From assembly GCF_900100315.1 (NCBI RefSeq), contig NZ_FNFF01000031.1, forward strand, positions 1 to 32,142: a stretch of DNA of 32,142 nt. Direction: 5' to 3'. The notes beneath the pieces were generated by a model. The model was given only the letters and a program-made list of their open reading frames with translations, had not been told where the DNA came from and did not search any database. This DNA comes from Streptomyces indicus (GTDB lineage Bacteria; Actinomycetota; Actinomycetes; Streptomycetales; Streptomycetaceae). This document shows positions 1-7,221 of this stretch, in pieces. Both the position numbers and the translations under genes were made by a program. Each line of letters starts with the position of its first letter. The first letter of the stretch is position 1.

Positions 1-24
1 CTGACCTACGGGGGATTGGGAATC

Positions 25-336
25 ATGGCTGCGAACGCTGACCGCCGTTCCTACGACATGGCCGCGTCCTCCGACGCGCAGGGCAACATCCAGGGCGTCA
101 TCGCCCGCCTGGAACAGGTGATCACGGACCGGGACCGCCAGGTGAAGGCCGCGATGGCCGACTTCCAGGCCGACGGCGTCTCCGACTCGTACCACGACAA
201 GGAACTGCGCTGGAACAACGCCTCCAACGAGGTACGCAACATCATCCAGCTCCTGAAGACCACGCTGGAGAAGAACGACGGCACCGCACAGCAGACCCTG
301 TCGCGCGCCAAGGCCGCCGTCGACAACATCGGCTGA
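25..336 (+). CDS. ESAT-6/WXG100-like small helical protein
   Basis: A 103-residue all-helical protein of ESAT-6/WXG100 size. It lacks signal peptide and membrane segment, and is rich in Ala, Asp, Glu and Lys. The helical-hairpin turn has a Trp (LRWNNASNEV) in place of a strict WxG. It resembles the actinobacterial group annotated as pore-forming ESAT-6 family. Such proteins are type VII secretion substrates or partners of larger effectors. The ATG at 25 is preferred over the TTG at 16 because GGGGGA at 10-15 sits at proper distance. It is the first gene of a co-directional set leading to the toxin, 54 bp before the DUF6507 gene. Family level is confident; a secretion role is inferred from context. 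Confidence 0.85.
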   Translation: MAANADRRSYDMAASSDAQGNIQGVIARLEQVITDRDRQVKAAMADFQADGVSDSYHDKELRWNNASNEVRNIIQLLKTTLEKNDGTAQQTLSRAKAAVDNIG

Positions 337-390
337 GCACCGTCCCAGGAACGGTTGATCAAGGTCGCTCTTCGTTACAGGGGTTGAGGT

Positions 391-819
391 ATGACGGGCT
401 GGGATATCCGTCCGCAGGGTGTGCAAGGCCAGCTGGGGAAGACCGCCACCCAGGCCGGCGAGCTGGAGAAGGCGCTCACCTCGCTGCTGACGCATCTGCA
501 GGAGGCGGCGCAGGCGGCCGGCACAGCGGTGCCCGGCTCACAGGCCATGTCGACAGTGCCCGGCAGCAGGGGTCCGGACAACTCGCCGCTCACACAGAAG
601 GCATTGGGGCCGGTTGCGGCCGGTATCGGCGCGTTCGTCGACGGCAAGAAGAAGGACCTGACCTCGATGGCCGAGAACGTCGAGGCGTCGATGACCGGTG
701 CAGCTCTGGCCACCCGCGAATACGTCGAAGGCGACCTCGAGACCGCCAAGCAGGCCCAGGACGCCGCCCGCACAATGAACCTGGATGTGCTGCGCGACCT
801 GCGTGGAGACGCCAAGTGA
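391..819 (+). CDS. DUF6507 family protein (type VII-associated)
   Basis: 142 residues beginning MTGWDIRPQGVQGQL, the typical opening of DUF6507 proteins in Streptomyces. It is predicted mostly helical, with a Gly/Pro/Ser-rich loop around residues 45-65 and a second helical half ending in an acidic/basic amphipathic helix. There is no signal peptide. AGGGG at 379-383 supports the ATG. The stop overlaps the start of the toxin gene (GTGA, 816-819), so the two are translationally coupled. Size and position between an ESAT-6-like gene and a large toxin suggest an export adaptor or chaperone; that role is inference, the family has no established function. Confidence 0.85.
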   Translation: MTGWDIRPQGVQGQLGKTATQAGELEKALTSLLTHLQEAAQAAGTAVPGSQAMSTVPGSRGPDNSPLTQKALGPVAAGIGAFVDGKKKDLTSMAENVEASMTGAALATREYVEGDLETAKQAQDAARTMNLDVLRDLRGDAK

Positions 820-3401
820 GCGACAACAGCATCCCGGTCGATCCCGCTGAAGTCCCTGTCTTCACTGGCGACTTGGAGATCCTCGACGAAAAGGTGAAGG
901 CGCTGCGCACGGACGGCGAGAAGCTGTCCGACGCCGCCAGCGACGTGCATGTCACCTTCGGCGGCCTGTCCGCGTTCTACGAGGCGCCGGAGGCGGAGAA
1001 GCTGTTCGCCTCCACGTTGCCGATGGTCGGCAAGGCCGACGACATGCACCTCGACGTCTCCGACGTCGCCTCCGCCCTGGGCACCTACTCCGAGACCGTC
1101 CGCCCGCTGAAGAACCGCCTGGAGCAGCTCAAGACGGAGGCGGAGAACTTCCGCGCCATGACCATCGAGGATCCGGACTGGCGCGAGGACGGCGACAAGG
1201 TCGAGGAGAACAACAACCGGCACAGCGAGATCGGCAGGGTCTGGGGCCAGTTCCAGGAAGCCGAGGTCGCCTGCCACAACGCGATCGTCGCCCTGGTCGG
1301 CGGTGATGCGCTGAAGATGAACGGCAAGCCCGGCCAGAAGGGCTACTACGGCTACACCGGCGACGTCCTGTCCCAGGCAGCAGAAATGCCCTGGGGCAAG
1401 CCGGTCGAGGAGTCGGTGCCCTGGTACCAGTCGTACGAGTACGTGGGCGACTTCGCCGTCGGCATCTTCGTGGACGGAGTATGGGGCACCATCAAGGGCC
1501 TGGGCACCCTCGTCGGCGTGGACGGCTGGGACGCCGCCGGCCAAGCCTGGACCGGACTCGGCAAACTCCTCACCGGCCTCGTCGTCATGGCCGTACCCGG
1601 CGCCGCAACCGCCACTGCGCTGCTGCCCGACGGCAAGGTCAAGGACTGGCTCAACGACTCGCAGAAGGCGGTCATCGAGACCGGCAAGGCGCTGATCGCC
1701 TACGACCAGTGGGACACCCAGCCCGGCCGCGCCGCCGGCGCCACCACCTTCAACGTCGTCACCACCGTCCTGACCGGCGGCGCCACCGGGGCCGCCGCCA
1801 CCGCGGGCAAGGCCGGCGCGATCGCCAAGGGCTTGTCCCTCGTCGGCAAGGCCGGCCGGGTCATCGACCCGATGACATACATCGGCAAGGGTGTTGGCCT
1901 GAGCATCAGCAAGATAGGCAGCGCCCTCGCCGTGATCCGTGGCGTCGGCCAGGTCCAGATCCCGCCGCTGCCCGACAATGCCGTCCTGCTACCCGATGGG
2001 GCACGCCTGTTGGATGACGGCAGCATCTACCTCCCCGACGGCACGCCCGTTCCGCGTGGGGCGACGGAACTGCCTGATGGCCGGATCACCGCCCCCGATG
2101 ACGTGCCCGTGGTGCCCGAGGACGCCATCCCCGTCACGGTCAAGGACAAGACGACGGGAGCCGAGTCCGAGGCGTTCCTCCTCAACGACGGCCGGATCGT
2201 CGACGGCCGCATGAACACCATCCAGCACGCCGATGAGGCACCCACCGACATCGTCGACCAGCCGGCGACCCGCGCCGAAACCCCAGCACAGCAGCCCGTC
2301 CTCGTCGGCGCCGGCACCCGCGCAGACGATGCCGCGCTCGGCGCCCGCATGGGTGTCGATGCCGGTGGTGGCGATCTCGGCACCGGAGCGAGGGGAGCCG
2401 CCGACGCCGCGGGTGGGGGGTCCCGTGACCTGGGCCCTGGACATGCGGACGACCTCGGGCGCGGTACGACAGGGGATCAACCTCCGACTTCGGGCCGAGG
2501 CAGTGGCCACAATGGCGACCGGCTCAATGACCTTCATCGCGCAGGCGGCCACGGGGGCAGTGGTGGGCTGGACGACCTGGGGCGCAGCGGCGACGACGCA
2601 GCCGAAGGCGGGGCTCGGACAGGCGAAGACGGTCAGAACCTGCATTCCGAGGGCCACGCCGACGATGGCGGTACACCTCATCAGCCTGCAGACGACAACA
2701 TTCCTCCTGATGAACGGGATGTTCGCCAGACCAGGGGCTCGGTTGCGGAAGATGTGGCTCGTCGTGCTGCGGACGCCGTCCGCGTAGGTGACCAGCCGAT
2801 GCCACCTCCAGGTCCTGGGCCGAAGCTTCTCGGACAGATCCCGGAGAGCCGACTCGCTCGCAACGCCGATGGACTGATCACCCGAGTCGATGGACGAAAC
2901 GTCGAGCACTTCCTGAAGGACCTGTCGTTCCAACGGGGAGCGGCATACCGCGAGGCACGGGATCTGGGCACCTGGCCCAGGAAGCAAACGGGTGCGTGCG
3001 TCGGTGCTGTGATGGATCTGCGCACAGGACGAGTCTTTGAGGGAATCAACGGCAAGGCTGACGACTTCATCGACCCCGATCTTGTCCACCCCACACTGGC
3101 TGATCGACTGGATTCACTTGGAGACCCGCCGCCGGGGCCGGACCATCCACTGGGACATGCTGAGGTAAAGGCCCTGAACGAACTGCTCTGGGAGCGCCAG
3201 AAGATGGGGCTTCCGGACGGCCCTGAGGCGCTGGCCGATTTTCAGGCAGCTGTTGAATCGCCTTACGGCAAGCACCTGCGAACCGAGCTGCCTGGACGCC
3301 CTGCACCCTTCTGCGTGAACTGTCGCCATATGATGCACGGAGTGGACAGTCTGCATGGAAAGTTCACCGGCCCGGCGCAAGACGAGTATTGGATTCCCTG
3401 A
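816..3401 (+). CDS. Polymorphic toxin with C-terminal YwqJ-type deaminase domain
   Basis: 861 residues from GTG 816, overlapping the DUF6507 stop by 4 bp. The layout is: helical N-terminal domain (about 1-200); a Gly/Ala-rich hydrophobic region (about 215-375) as in other actinobacterial type VII toxins; a stretch with recurring PDG turns (about 375-470); a long Gly/Asp-rich, low-complexity linker (about 490-660); and the C-terminal toxin (about 690-861). The toxin domain carries the deaminase signature: CVGAVMDLRTGRV, then H781-A-E783, then C833-V-N-C836. His and both Cys would bind zinc and Glu would be the proton shuttle. This matches the YwqJ family of the cytidine deaminase fold, so nucleic acid or nucleotide deamination is expected, but the substrate is unknown. 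A YwqK-type antitoxin follows directly. An upstream extension of the frame to 384 exists but shadows the DUF6507 gene. Confidence 0.88.
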   Translation: MSDNSIPVDPAEVPVFTGDLEILDEKVKALRTDGEKLSDAASDVHVTFGGLSAFYEAPEAEKLFASTLPMVGKADDMHLDVSDVASALGTYSETVRPLKNRLEQLKTEAENFRAMTIEDPDWREDGDKVEENNNRHSEIGRVWGQFQEAEVACHNAIVALVGGDALKMNGKPGQKGYYGYTGDVLSQAAEMPWGKPVEESVPWYQSYEYVGDFAVGIFVDGVWGTIKGLGTLVGVDGWDAAGQAWTGLGKLLTGLVVMAVPGAATATALLPDGKVKDWLNDSQKAVIETGKALIAYDQWDTQPGRAAGATTFNVVTTVLTGGATGAAATAGKAGAIAKGLSLVGKAGRVIDPMTYIGKGVGLSISKIGSALAVIRGVGQVQIPPLPDNAVLLPDGARLLDDGSIYLPDGTPVPRGATELPDGRITAPDDVPVVPEDAIPVTVKDKTTGAESEAFLLNDGRIVDGRMNTIQHADEAPTDIVDQPATRAETPAQQPVLVGAGTRADDAALGARMGVDAGGGDLGTGARGAADAAGGGSRDLGPGHADDLGRGTTGDQPPTSGRGSGHNGDRLNDLHRAGGHGGSGGLDDLGRSGDDAAEGGARTGEDGQNLHSEGHADDGGTPHQPADDNIPPDERDVRQTRGSVAEDVARRAADAVRVGDQPMPPPGPGPKLLGQIPESRLARNADGLITRVDGRNVEHFLKDLSFQRGAAYREARDLGTWPRKQTGACVGAVMDLRTGRVFEGINGKADDFIDPDLVHPTLADRLDSLGDPPPGPDHPLGHAEVKALNELLWERQKMGLPDGPEALADFQAAVESPYGKHLRTELPGRPAPFCVNCRHMMHGVDSLHGKFTGPAQDEYWIP

Positions 3402-3778
3402 TGGCTGAGGTAACACGAATTGACGTCGACGATCCGGACGTCGACACAGATCAAGGCCAGCGCCTTCTGTATCACGGCGAACTGTTCTCGGGCGAAGTTG
3501 AAGAGCGGAGCCCCAACGGAGCGCTCATCAGTCTGGACGCATATAGCAATGGCGTCCAGGACGGTCCTTCACGCGAGTGGTACCCAGATGGCAGCCGGAG
3601 AGGCGAGGGAACAATGCGCCAAGGCCGACCGGTCGGGACCTTTCGCGAGTGGCATCCGAACGGAGTTCTTGCTTCCGAGCGCGTCATTGCCGACGACGGA
3701 TTGACGCTTCTCTCTAGTCGCAAGTGGGATGAAACCGGTCAAATCATTAGGGACTGGGTGCGCCAGGAGAACTCCTAG
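3401..3778 (+). CDS. YwqK-type MORN-repeat antitoxin
   Basis: 125 residues with MORN-like repeats: LYHGELFSGE, then REWYPDGSRRGEG, then REWHPNGVLASE, ending in a Trp-rich tail. This is the pattern of YwqK-family antitoxins, which pair with YwqJ deaminases in Bacillus and elsewhere. The ATG at 3401 shares one base with the toxin stop (TGATG), so translation is coupled, as expected for an immunity protein that must be made with its toxin. A TTG at 3389 is possible but lies inside the toxin. It is cytosolic, with no signal peptide. Composition is visibly less GC-rich than the flanking chromosome, consistent with a mobile toxin tip/immunity module. Pairing with the upstream toxin is inferred from family and adjacency. 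Confidence 0.85.
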   Translation: MAEVTRIDVDDPDVDTDQGQRLLYHGELFSGEVEERSPNGALISLDAYSNGVQDGPSREWYPDGSRRGEGTMRQGRPVGTFREWHPNGVLASERVIADDGLTLLSSRKWDETGQIIRDWVRQENS

Positions 3779-3839
3779 TGGAGGTGCAGGGAACGCAGCC
3801 GGACGTGGAGCGCTGAATTCGGGAGGGCGCATCGCCATC

Positions 3840-4283
3840 GTGGATATTGGTCGAGCGATCGGAGGTTCCTCCCGACCGTTCGATGAACCCGAAGTTTGCG
3901 TGAATATCGGGGGTTTCTACCAGGAGTTCTGGTCGTCTGCCTTCGGTGTGCTGACAGGAGCAGTGACGGACTTTGTTGCCAAGGCGCCGTACGAGGACTC
4001 AGAGAAGATCATGGCGTACCTCCGCTCCGGGTACGAGATGATCAGCACGATGGGCATGACACGCGACGTACTCGGCTCGGACCAACAGTTCGCCGGCGGC
4101 GACTCCCTCATCTCCGATGGCGAATGGCTGTGCCGCGGCGACACCTGGCACTACGTGCGCCTCCACAACATGCAGCTCCCGGAGGAGTTTCTCGCTCACG
4201 TTAGGGAAGTCGGCTACATCATGCCGGCGGTGGAACGACCCAGGCTTCTTGATGTCTCCACCTACATTCAGGAGCGGTGGTAG
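3840..4283 (+). CDS. Unknown protein, candidate immunity protein
   Basis: 147 residues from GTG 3840. It includes the core SDGEWLCRGDTWHYVRLHNM and LPEEFLAHVREVGY. I do not know a named family, but a DGEW..GD..YYV..LP..F pattern recurs in small actinobacterial proteins downstream of secreted toxins, to my recollection. There are no signal peptide or membrane segments. GGGAGGG at 3821-3827 lies 12 bases before the GTG, slightly far, so the start is uncertain. The frame is open back to 3729 inside the antitoxin gene, and another short frame starts at GTG 3778 and stops at 3816, so an N-terminal frameshift cannot be excluded. A second immunity role is inference. Confidence 0.65.
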   Translation: MDIGRAIGGSSRPFDEPEVCVNIGGFYQEFWSSAFGVLTGAVTDFVAKAPYEDSEKIMAYLRSGYEMISTMGMTRDVLGSDQQFAGGDSLISDGEWLCRGDTWHYVRLHNMQLPEEFLAHVREVGYIMPAVERPRLLDVSTYIQERW

Positions 4284-4292
4284 CAAAACCAC

Positions 4293-4730
4293 ATGAGCGA
4301 CCTCTACGAACTCCAGCTTTCCCTGGACTTTCCCAGCGATCTCAGCGACGACGAACTCGGCTCGCTGTGCTGGCATCTGGGCGCCGAGGACCATAAGCCT
4401 CTCGCCGATCCGGATGATCCGGACAACTGGCCGCTGCTCTGCTACCGCGGCCCCGCTACACGCATCGGCGGCCTCGTGACCGGTGATTTGCAGCGCGGAA
4501 GGCGCGGCTGGTCCCTTACCGTCCGCCAGGAAGTCCACCCCGACGGGTTCTCGCTGCTGGAATCCCTGCTGATCTGGCTCGGCGCCAGGACGACAACCAT
4601 CGGAACCGTGGGCTCACTCCGATTCCTTGAAGACCACGTCCCGGACCTCTTCATCGCCGAAGCGGGATCGATCACACGCGTCATGCTGAAGCAGCAACAG
4701 GCCGAGGCCACCCTGCTGCCCTCTGAATAG
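4293..4730 (+). CDS. Unknown acidic small protein, candidate immunity protein
   Basis: 145 residues, start ATG 4293, nine bases after the previous stop. It begins MSDLYELQLSLDFPSDLSDDEL and contains a Trp/Pro-rich middle (DDPDNWPLLCYRGPA) and an amphipathic C-terminal half. It is acidic overall and has no signal peptide or membrane helix. No family is recognised. Close spacing behind the toxin, the YwqK-type gene and another unknown suggests a last member of the toxin/immunity operon. Orphan immunity genes kept after toxin tips are swapped often look like this. The alternative is an unrelated housekeeping protein; sequence alone does not decide. Confidence 0.65.
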   Translation: MSDLYELQLSLDFPSDLSDDELGSLCWHLGAEDHKPLADPDDPDNWPLLCYRGPATRIGGLVTGDLQRGRRGWSLTVRQEVHPDGFSLLESLLIWLGARTTTIGTVGSLRFLEDHVPDLFIAEAGSITRVMLKQQQAEATLLPSE

Positions 4731-4801
4731 GCGCCCGTAGGTCCAGGGGCGGCTGCGTAGACCTTTCTGGGACACCTCTGCTGAGTCGACGTCCTCGATG
4801 G

Positions 4802-5335
4802 TCAGACGATACCGAAGTGACGGCTTACCTCGTCGATCGTGAAACAAGCACGGAGCTTGCAAGCCGAGTTCTGGTTGGCGAAGAAGCCCGTGCGCCACAG
4901 CGCCTCCGCGCGTGGCACGGATGCCTCCCACGTGACAGGCACGATCCACTCGCATCGGTCCTCTCCGCCGACGCTCAGGACCGCCTCTTCAAAGGGCCGG
5001 GGCTCGCCCGACACCGTGCCGACGCCCACGTATCCCGCCTTTGGGATGTGGGTGAACACCCGCGCCCCTACGGGCAGTGAGCGCAGTGTGCGAGAGAACC
5101 ACTCACCCCCGCCGACCGAGACGAAGCCGTACTGAGGTGCGTCATCCCAACTGCGACTCCCGGCTTCCTCGCCGAACGAGACGTACCAGTCCGTGCCGTT
5201 CCAGAGCTCTTGCTTCCCACGGGCCTTGGCGTTAGGGCGCGCGGCGTCCTGTCTGCGGCAGAGCGGCGCTCGTTCGGTGAACCCGTGGTGGATCTGTGAC
5301 CAATGAGTCAGGAATCGCAGGTGAGGTCTGTGAGT
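4802..5335 (-). pseudogene. Start-less C-terminal remnant of a conserved protein
   Basis: On the minus strand a frame is open from just inside a TGA (5336-5338) to a TGA at 4802-4804, about 177 codons. No ATG, GTG or TTG occurs before GTG 5059. The reading is protein-like: WNGTDWYVSFGEE, RSWDDAPQYGFVSVGGGEWF, GARVFTHIPKAGYVGVGTV, EWIVPVTWEASVPRAEAL and GFFANQNSACKLR. I recognise this as a conserved C-terminal module (HIPK.GYVGVG...WRTG.FANQNS.CKLR) seen in nuclease-like or DUF91-like actinobacterial proteins, but cannot name the family with certainty. The N-terminal part is absent, so this is a truncated relic facing the toxin operon. It accounts for most of the otherwise gene-free stretch 4731-5415. 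Confidence 0.6.
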
Positions 5336-5364
5336 TCATGTGGCAGTCTCAGTGATCGATCGAC

Positions 5365-5388
5365 CGCGGCACCGGATCGGGTGCCGCG
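5365..5388 (+). promoter_or_regulatory. Hairpin in leader of secreted VCBS protein
   Basis: Perfect 9-bp stem CGCGGCACC (5365-5373) / GGTGCCGCG (5380-5388) with a 6-base loop, 27 bases before the GTG start. There is no following T-run, so it is more likely a leader structure or operator than a terminator. Confidence 0.4.
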
Positions 5389-5415
5389 AGCAAGCATCCC
5401 GTGGGGGGATACTCA

Positions 5416-6357
5416 GTGACCTTCTTCCACCGTGCCCGTGTGCTCAAGGCCGCTGTGGCCACCGCTGCCGTTGCGGCCGCCACTGCGACCCTGGCCGGTA
5501 CGGCATTCGCCGCCGGCGACCCGGCCGGCCCCGCAGCGGCCCGCGAGAAGGCGGCCGCCGCGCACCAGAGCCAGGACCAAGGCGTGCGCGCCCGCGCCGC
5601 CGTGACGACGACGCCCACCTATCCGATGATGGGCGTCCACAAGAGCTCGTCCGAGCTCTACATGTACTTCTCGGACCGGCAGGGCGGGTTCGAGCCGCGC
5701 GAGCACATCGCGCTCGACTACTCCTCGTTCGCCGACATCATCGACACGAACCACGACTACGACGCCGACGGCTACGGCGATGGCACTTGGTTCCTGTACA
5801 AGAACGGCCGCATGGACTTCAGCTGGTTCGACGCGAGCGGCGAGCTGCGGGACAAGCAGGTGGGCAAGGGCTGGAACATCTACAACACGGTCCTGTCCCC
5901 CGGTGACCTCGGCGGCGCGACGGAGACCGACGTCATCGGCCGCGACAAGGACGGCGTGCTGTGGAGCTACCTCTCCTACCCGGATGGCACGCTGACGAAG
6001 CGCGCACGGGTCGGCGGCGGCTGGAACGCGTACACGCAGATCGCCGGCCAAGGCGACCTGAGCGGTGACGGGAAGACCGACATCGTCGCGCGCGACAAGT
6101 CGGGCGCCCTGTGGCTGTACAAGGGCACCGGCAACTACAAGGCGCCCTTCGCTTCCCGTACGCGGATCGGCGGCGGCTGGAACACGTACGACCGCGTGCT
6201 GTCGGTCGGTGACCTCGACAGCGACGGCAAGGCGGACCTGATCGCCCGTAAGCCGAACGGTGACCTCTTCCGGTACTCCGGCACGGGTAGCGCGCAGGCA
6301 CCGTTCGCCAAGCCGGTGAAGATCGGGCACGGCTTCCAGATCTACAACCTGCTGTAA
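5416..6357 (+). CDS. Secreted VCBS/FG-GAP repeat protein
   Basis: 313 residues from GTG 5416, with GGGGGG at 5403-5408 as ribosome site. The N-terminus is a Sec signal: FHRAR, a long Ala/Thr/Val core, cleavage near AGTAFA-A (about residue 32). Roughly 30 variable residues follow, then at least four repeats of the FG-GAP/VCBS kind: GDLGGATETDVIGRDKDGVLW, GDLSGDGKTDIVARDKSGALW and GDLDSDGKADLIARKPNGDLF, each followed by a G..WN.Y segment. DxDxDG-like loops suggest calcium binding and a beta-propeller-like fold. No catalytic domain is attached. Likely an extracellular carbohydrate- or surface-binding protein; ligand unknown. It is transcribed alone and followed by two hairpins. Confidence 0.88.
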   Translation: MTFFHRARVLKAAVATAAVAAATATLAGTAFAAGDPAGPAAAREKAAAAHQSQDQGVRARAAVTTTPTYPMMGVHKSSSELYMYFSDRQGGFEPREHIALDYSSFADIIDTNHDYDADGYGDGTWFLYKNGRMDFSWFDASGELRDKQVGKGWNIYNTVLSPGDLGGATETDVIGRDKDGVLWSYLSYPDGTLTKRARVGGGWNAYTQIAGQGDLSGDGKTDIVARDKSGALWLYKGTGNYKAPFASRTRIGGGWNTYDRVLSVGDLDSDGKADLIARKPNGDLFRYSGTGSAQAPFAKPVKIGHGFQIYNLL

Positions 6358-6372
6358 GCACACTGGCACGTG

Positions 6373-6399
6373 CCGGCCCGCCTTCCGACCGCGGGCCGG
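6373..6399 (+). terminator. GC-rich hairpin after VCBS gene
   Basis: Stem CCGGCCCGC (6373-6381) / GCGGGCCGG (6391-6399), nine perfect pairs with a 9-base loop, starting 16 bases after the stop codon. It lacks a U-tract, as is common in Streptomyces. Confidence 0.55.
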
Positions 6400-6430
6400 G
6401 CCGGGCCGCAGGCACCGCGACGGTGCACAT

Positions 6431-6462
6431 GAGGGCTGCTTCTCCGACGGGAGGCAGCCCTC
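6431..6462 (+). terminator. Strong second terminator hairpin
   Basis: GAGGGCTGC (6431-6439) pairs with GCAGCCCTC (6454-6462). An inner CTCC/GGAG stem (6442-6445 / 6450-6453) closes a GACG loop, with a two-base bulge. Together with the hairpin at 6373 it forms a tandem terminator isolating the VCBS gene from the DUF1801 gene. Confidence 0.7.
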
Positions 6463-6625
6463 ACGCGCGCCTCGCTGCGACCGGCCTCGGACACGAGCCC
6501 CTCTTCACCCGGGGCCGGAAGTCCCTGCGGACCGGGCGCGGACGGCCCGCATCCGGACGACGATGGAGGGCGAACGGGCCACGCACCCGGTGGCCGTGGC
6601 CGATCGCCCGAGGAGACCAGCGCCG

Positions 6626-7009
6626 ATGACGATGAACCGGAACAGCGAAGTCGACGCGTTCATGGAGACGGTCGGGCATCCGCAGAAGGAAGCGGTCGAG
6701 TATCTGCGGGCGGTGATTCTCGAGGCGGAGCCGGAGCTCACCGAGCAGGTGAAGTGGAACGCGCCGAGCTTCTGTCGCGACGGTACCGACCGGATCACGT
6801 TCCAGCTGAAGTCACGGGACGTCCAGCTGATCTTCCACCGCGGGGTGGCGGTGAAGGACGATGCCGCGACGTTCTCCTTCGAGGACCCGAGCGGGTTGCT
6901 GAAGTGGCGCACCGCCGACCGGGGCCTCGTCACCTTCAAGGATCTCGACGACATCAAGGCCCACGAGGAGGCGTTCGTCGGGTTGGTCGGGCGGTGGGTC
7001 AGGGCCTAG
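6626..7009 (+). CDS. DUF1801 domain-containing protein
   Basis: 127 residues. The ATG at 6626 follows AGGAGA at 6611-6616; the frame is open further upstream but without a ribosome site. It shows the DUF1801 pattern: VDAFMETVGHPQKEAVEYLRAVI, EQVKWNAPSFCRDG, FQLKSRDVQLIFHRG and a C-terminal helix. DUF1801 proteins are small cytosolic proteins of the YdhG/iron-chaperone-like fold, without an assigned reaction. It is convergent with the CDGSH gene, and the two stop codons interlock in one CTAG (7006-7009). It is separated from the upstream gene by two terminators, so it should be monocistronic. Confidence 0.85.
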   Translation: MTMNRNSEVDAFMETVGHPQKEAVEYLRAVILEAEPELTEQVKWNAPSFCRDGTDRITFQLKSRDVQLIFHRGVAVKDDAATFSFEDPSGLLKWRTADRGLVTFKDLDDIKAHEEAFVGLVGRWVRA

Positions 7010-7221
7010 CCGCGGCTGCGGCTGCGGTGGCTGGTGTCGCACCACGGGTAGCGCCGGCTGCGGCGGCACATGCACAGGGCCACGCGGAAGCGGTCCGAGG
7101 TGGTCGTGGTGCCGTCCTGCAGTTCCACCTCCACCGGGCCGTCCATCAGGAGCGGGCCCTCGCGGGGCATGGAGACGTGGCAGCGTGGGGCGGCTGCGGC
7201 TTCAGTGGGGTCGTTCGGCAC
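7006..7221 (-). CDS. CDGSH iron-sulfur domain protein
   Basis: 71 residues from GTG 7221. The C-terminal half has C50-M-C52-RRSRRYPW-C61-DTS-H65, the three-Cys/one-His ligand set of CDGSH (mitoNEET-like) 2Fe-2S proteins, with DTSH in place of DGSH. A short beta-rich lead (GPLLMDGPVEVELQDG) precedes it, as usual for single-domain bacterial members. It has no membrane anchor and should be cytosolic. It overlaps the methyltransferase gene by 20 bp and is the last gene of a three-gene minus-strand set with a diiron oxidase-like protein, suggesting it could supply electrons to that enzyme. That link is inference. Confidence 0.9.
   Translation of the reverse strand: MPNDPTEAAAAPRCHVSMPREGPLLMDGPVEVELQDGTTTTSDRFRVALCMCRRSRRYPWCDTSHRSRSRG

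Noticed and set aside
384..815. Upstream extension of the toxin frame (144 extra codons)
   Set aside because: It runs through the DUF6507 gene in another frame, reads as Arg/Gly-rich noise, and GTG 816 gives the usual 4-bp coupling.
375..1544. Minus-strand frame of 389 codons under the toxin operon
   Set aside because: Mirror of the coding strand's codon bias; no recognisable motifs and it conflicts with three coherent + strand genes.
4731..5415. Two overlapping + strand frames (4817-5080, 4839-5135) as small genes after the toxin operon
   Set aside because: They lie antisense to the conserved motifs of the minus-strand relic and show no family features.
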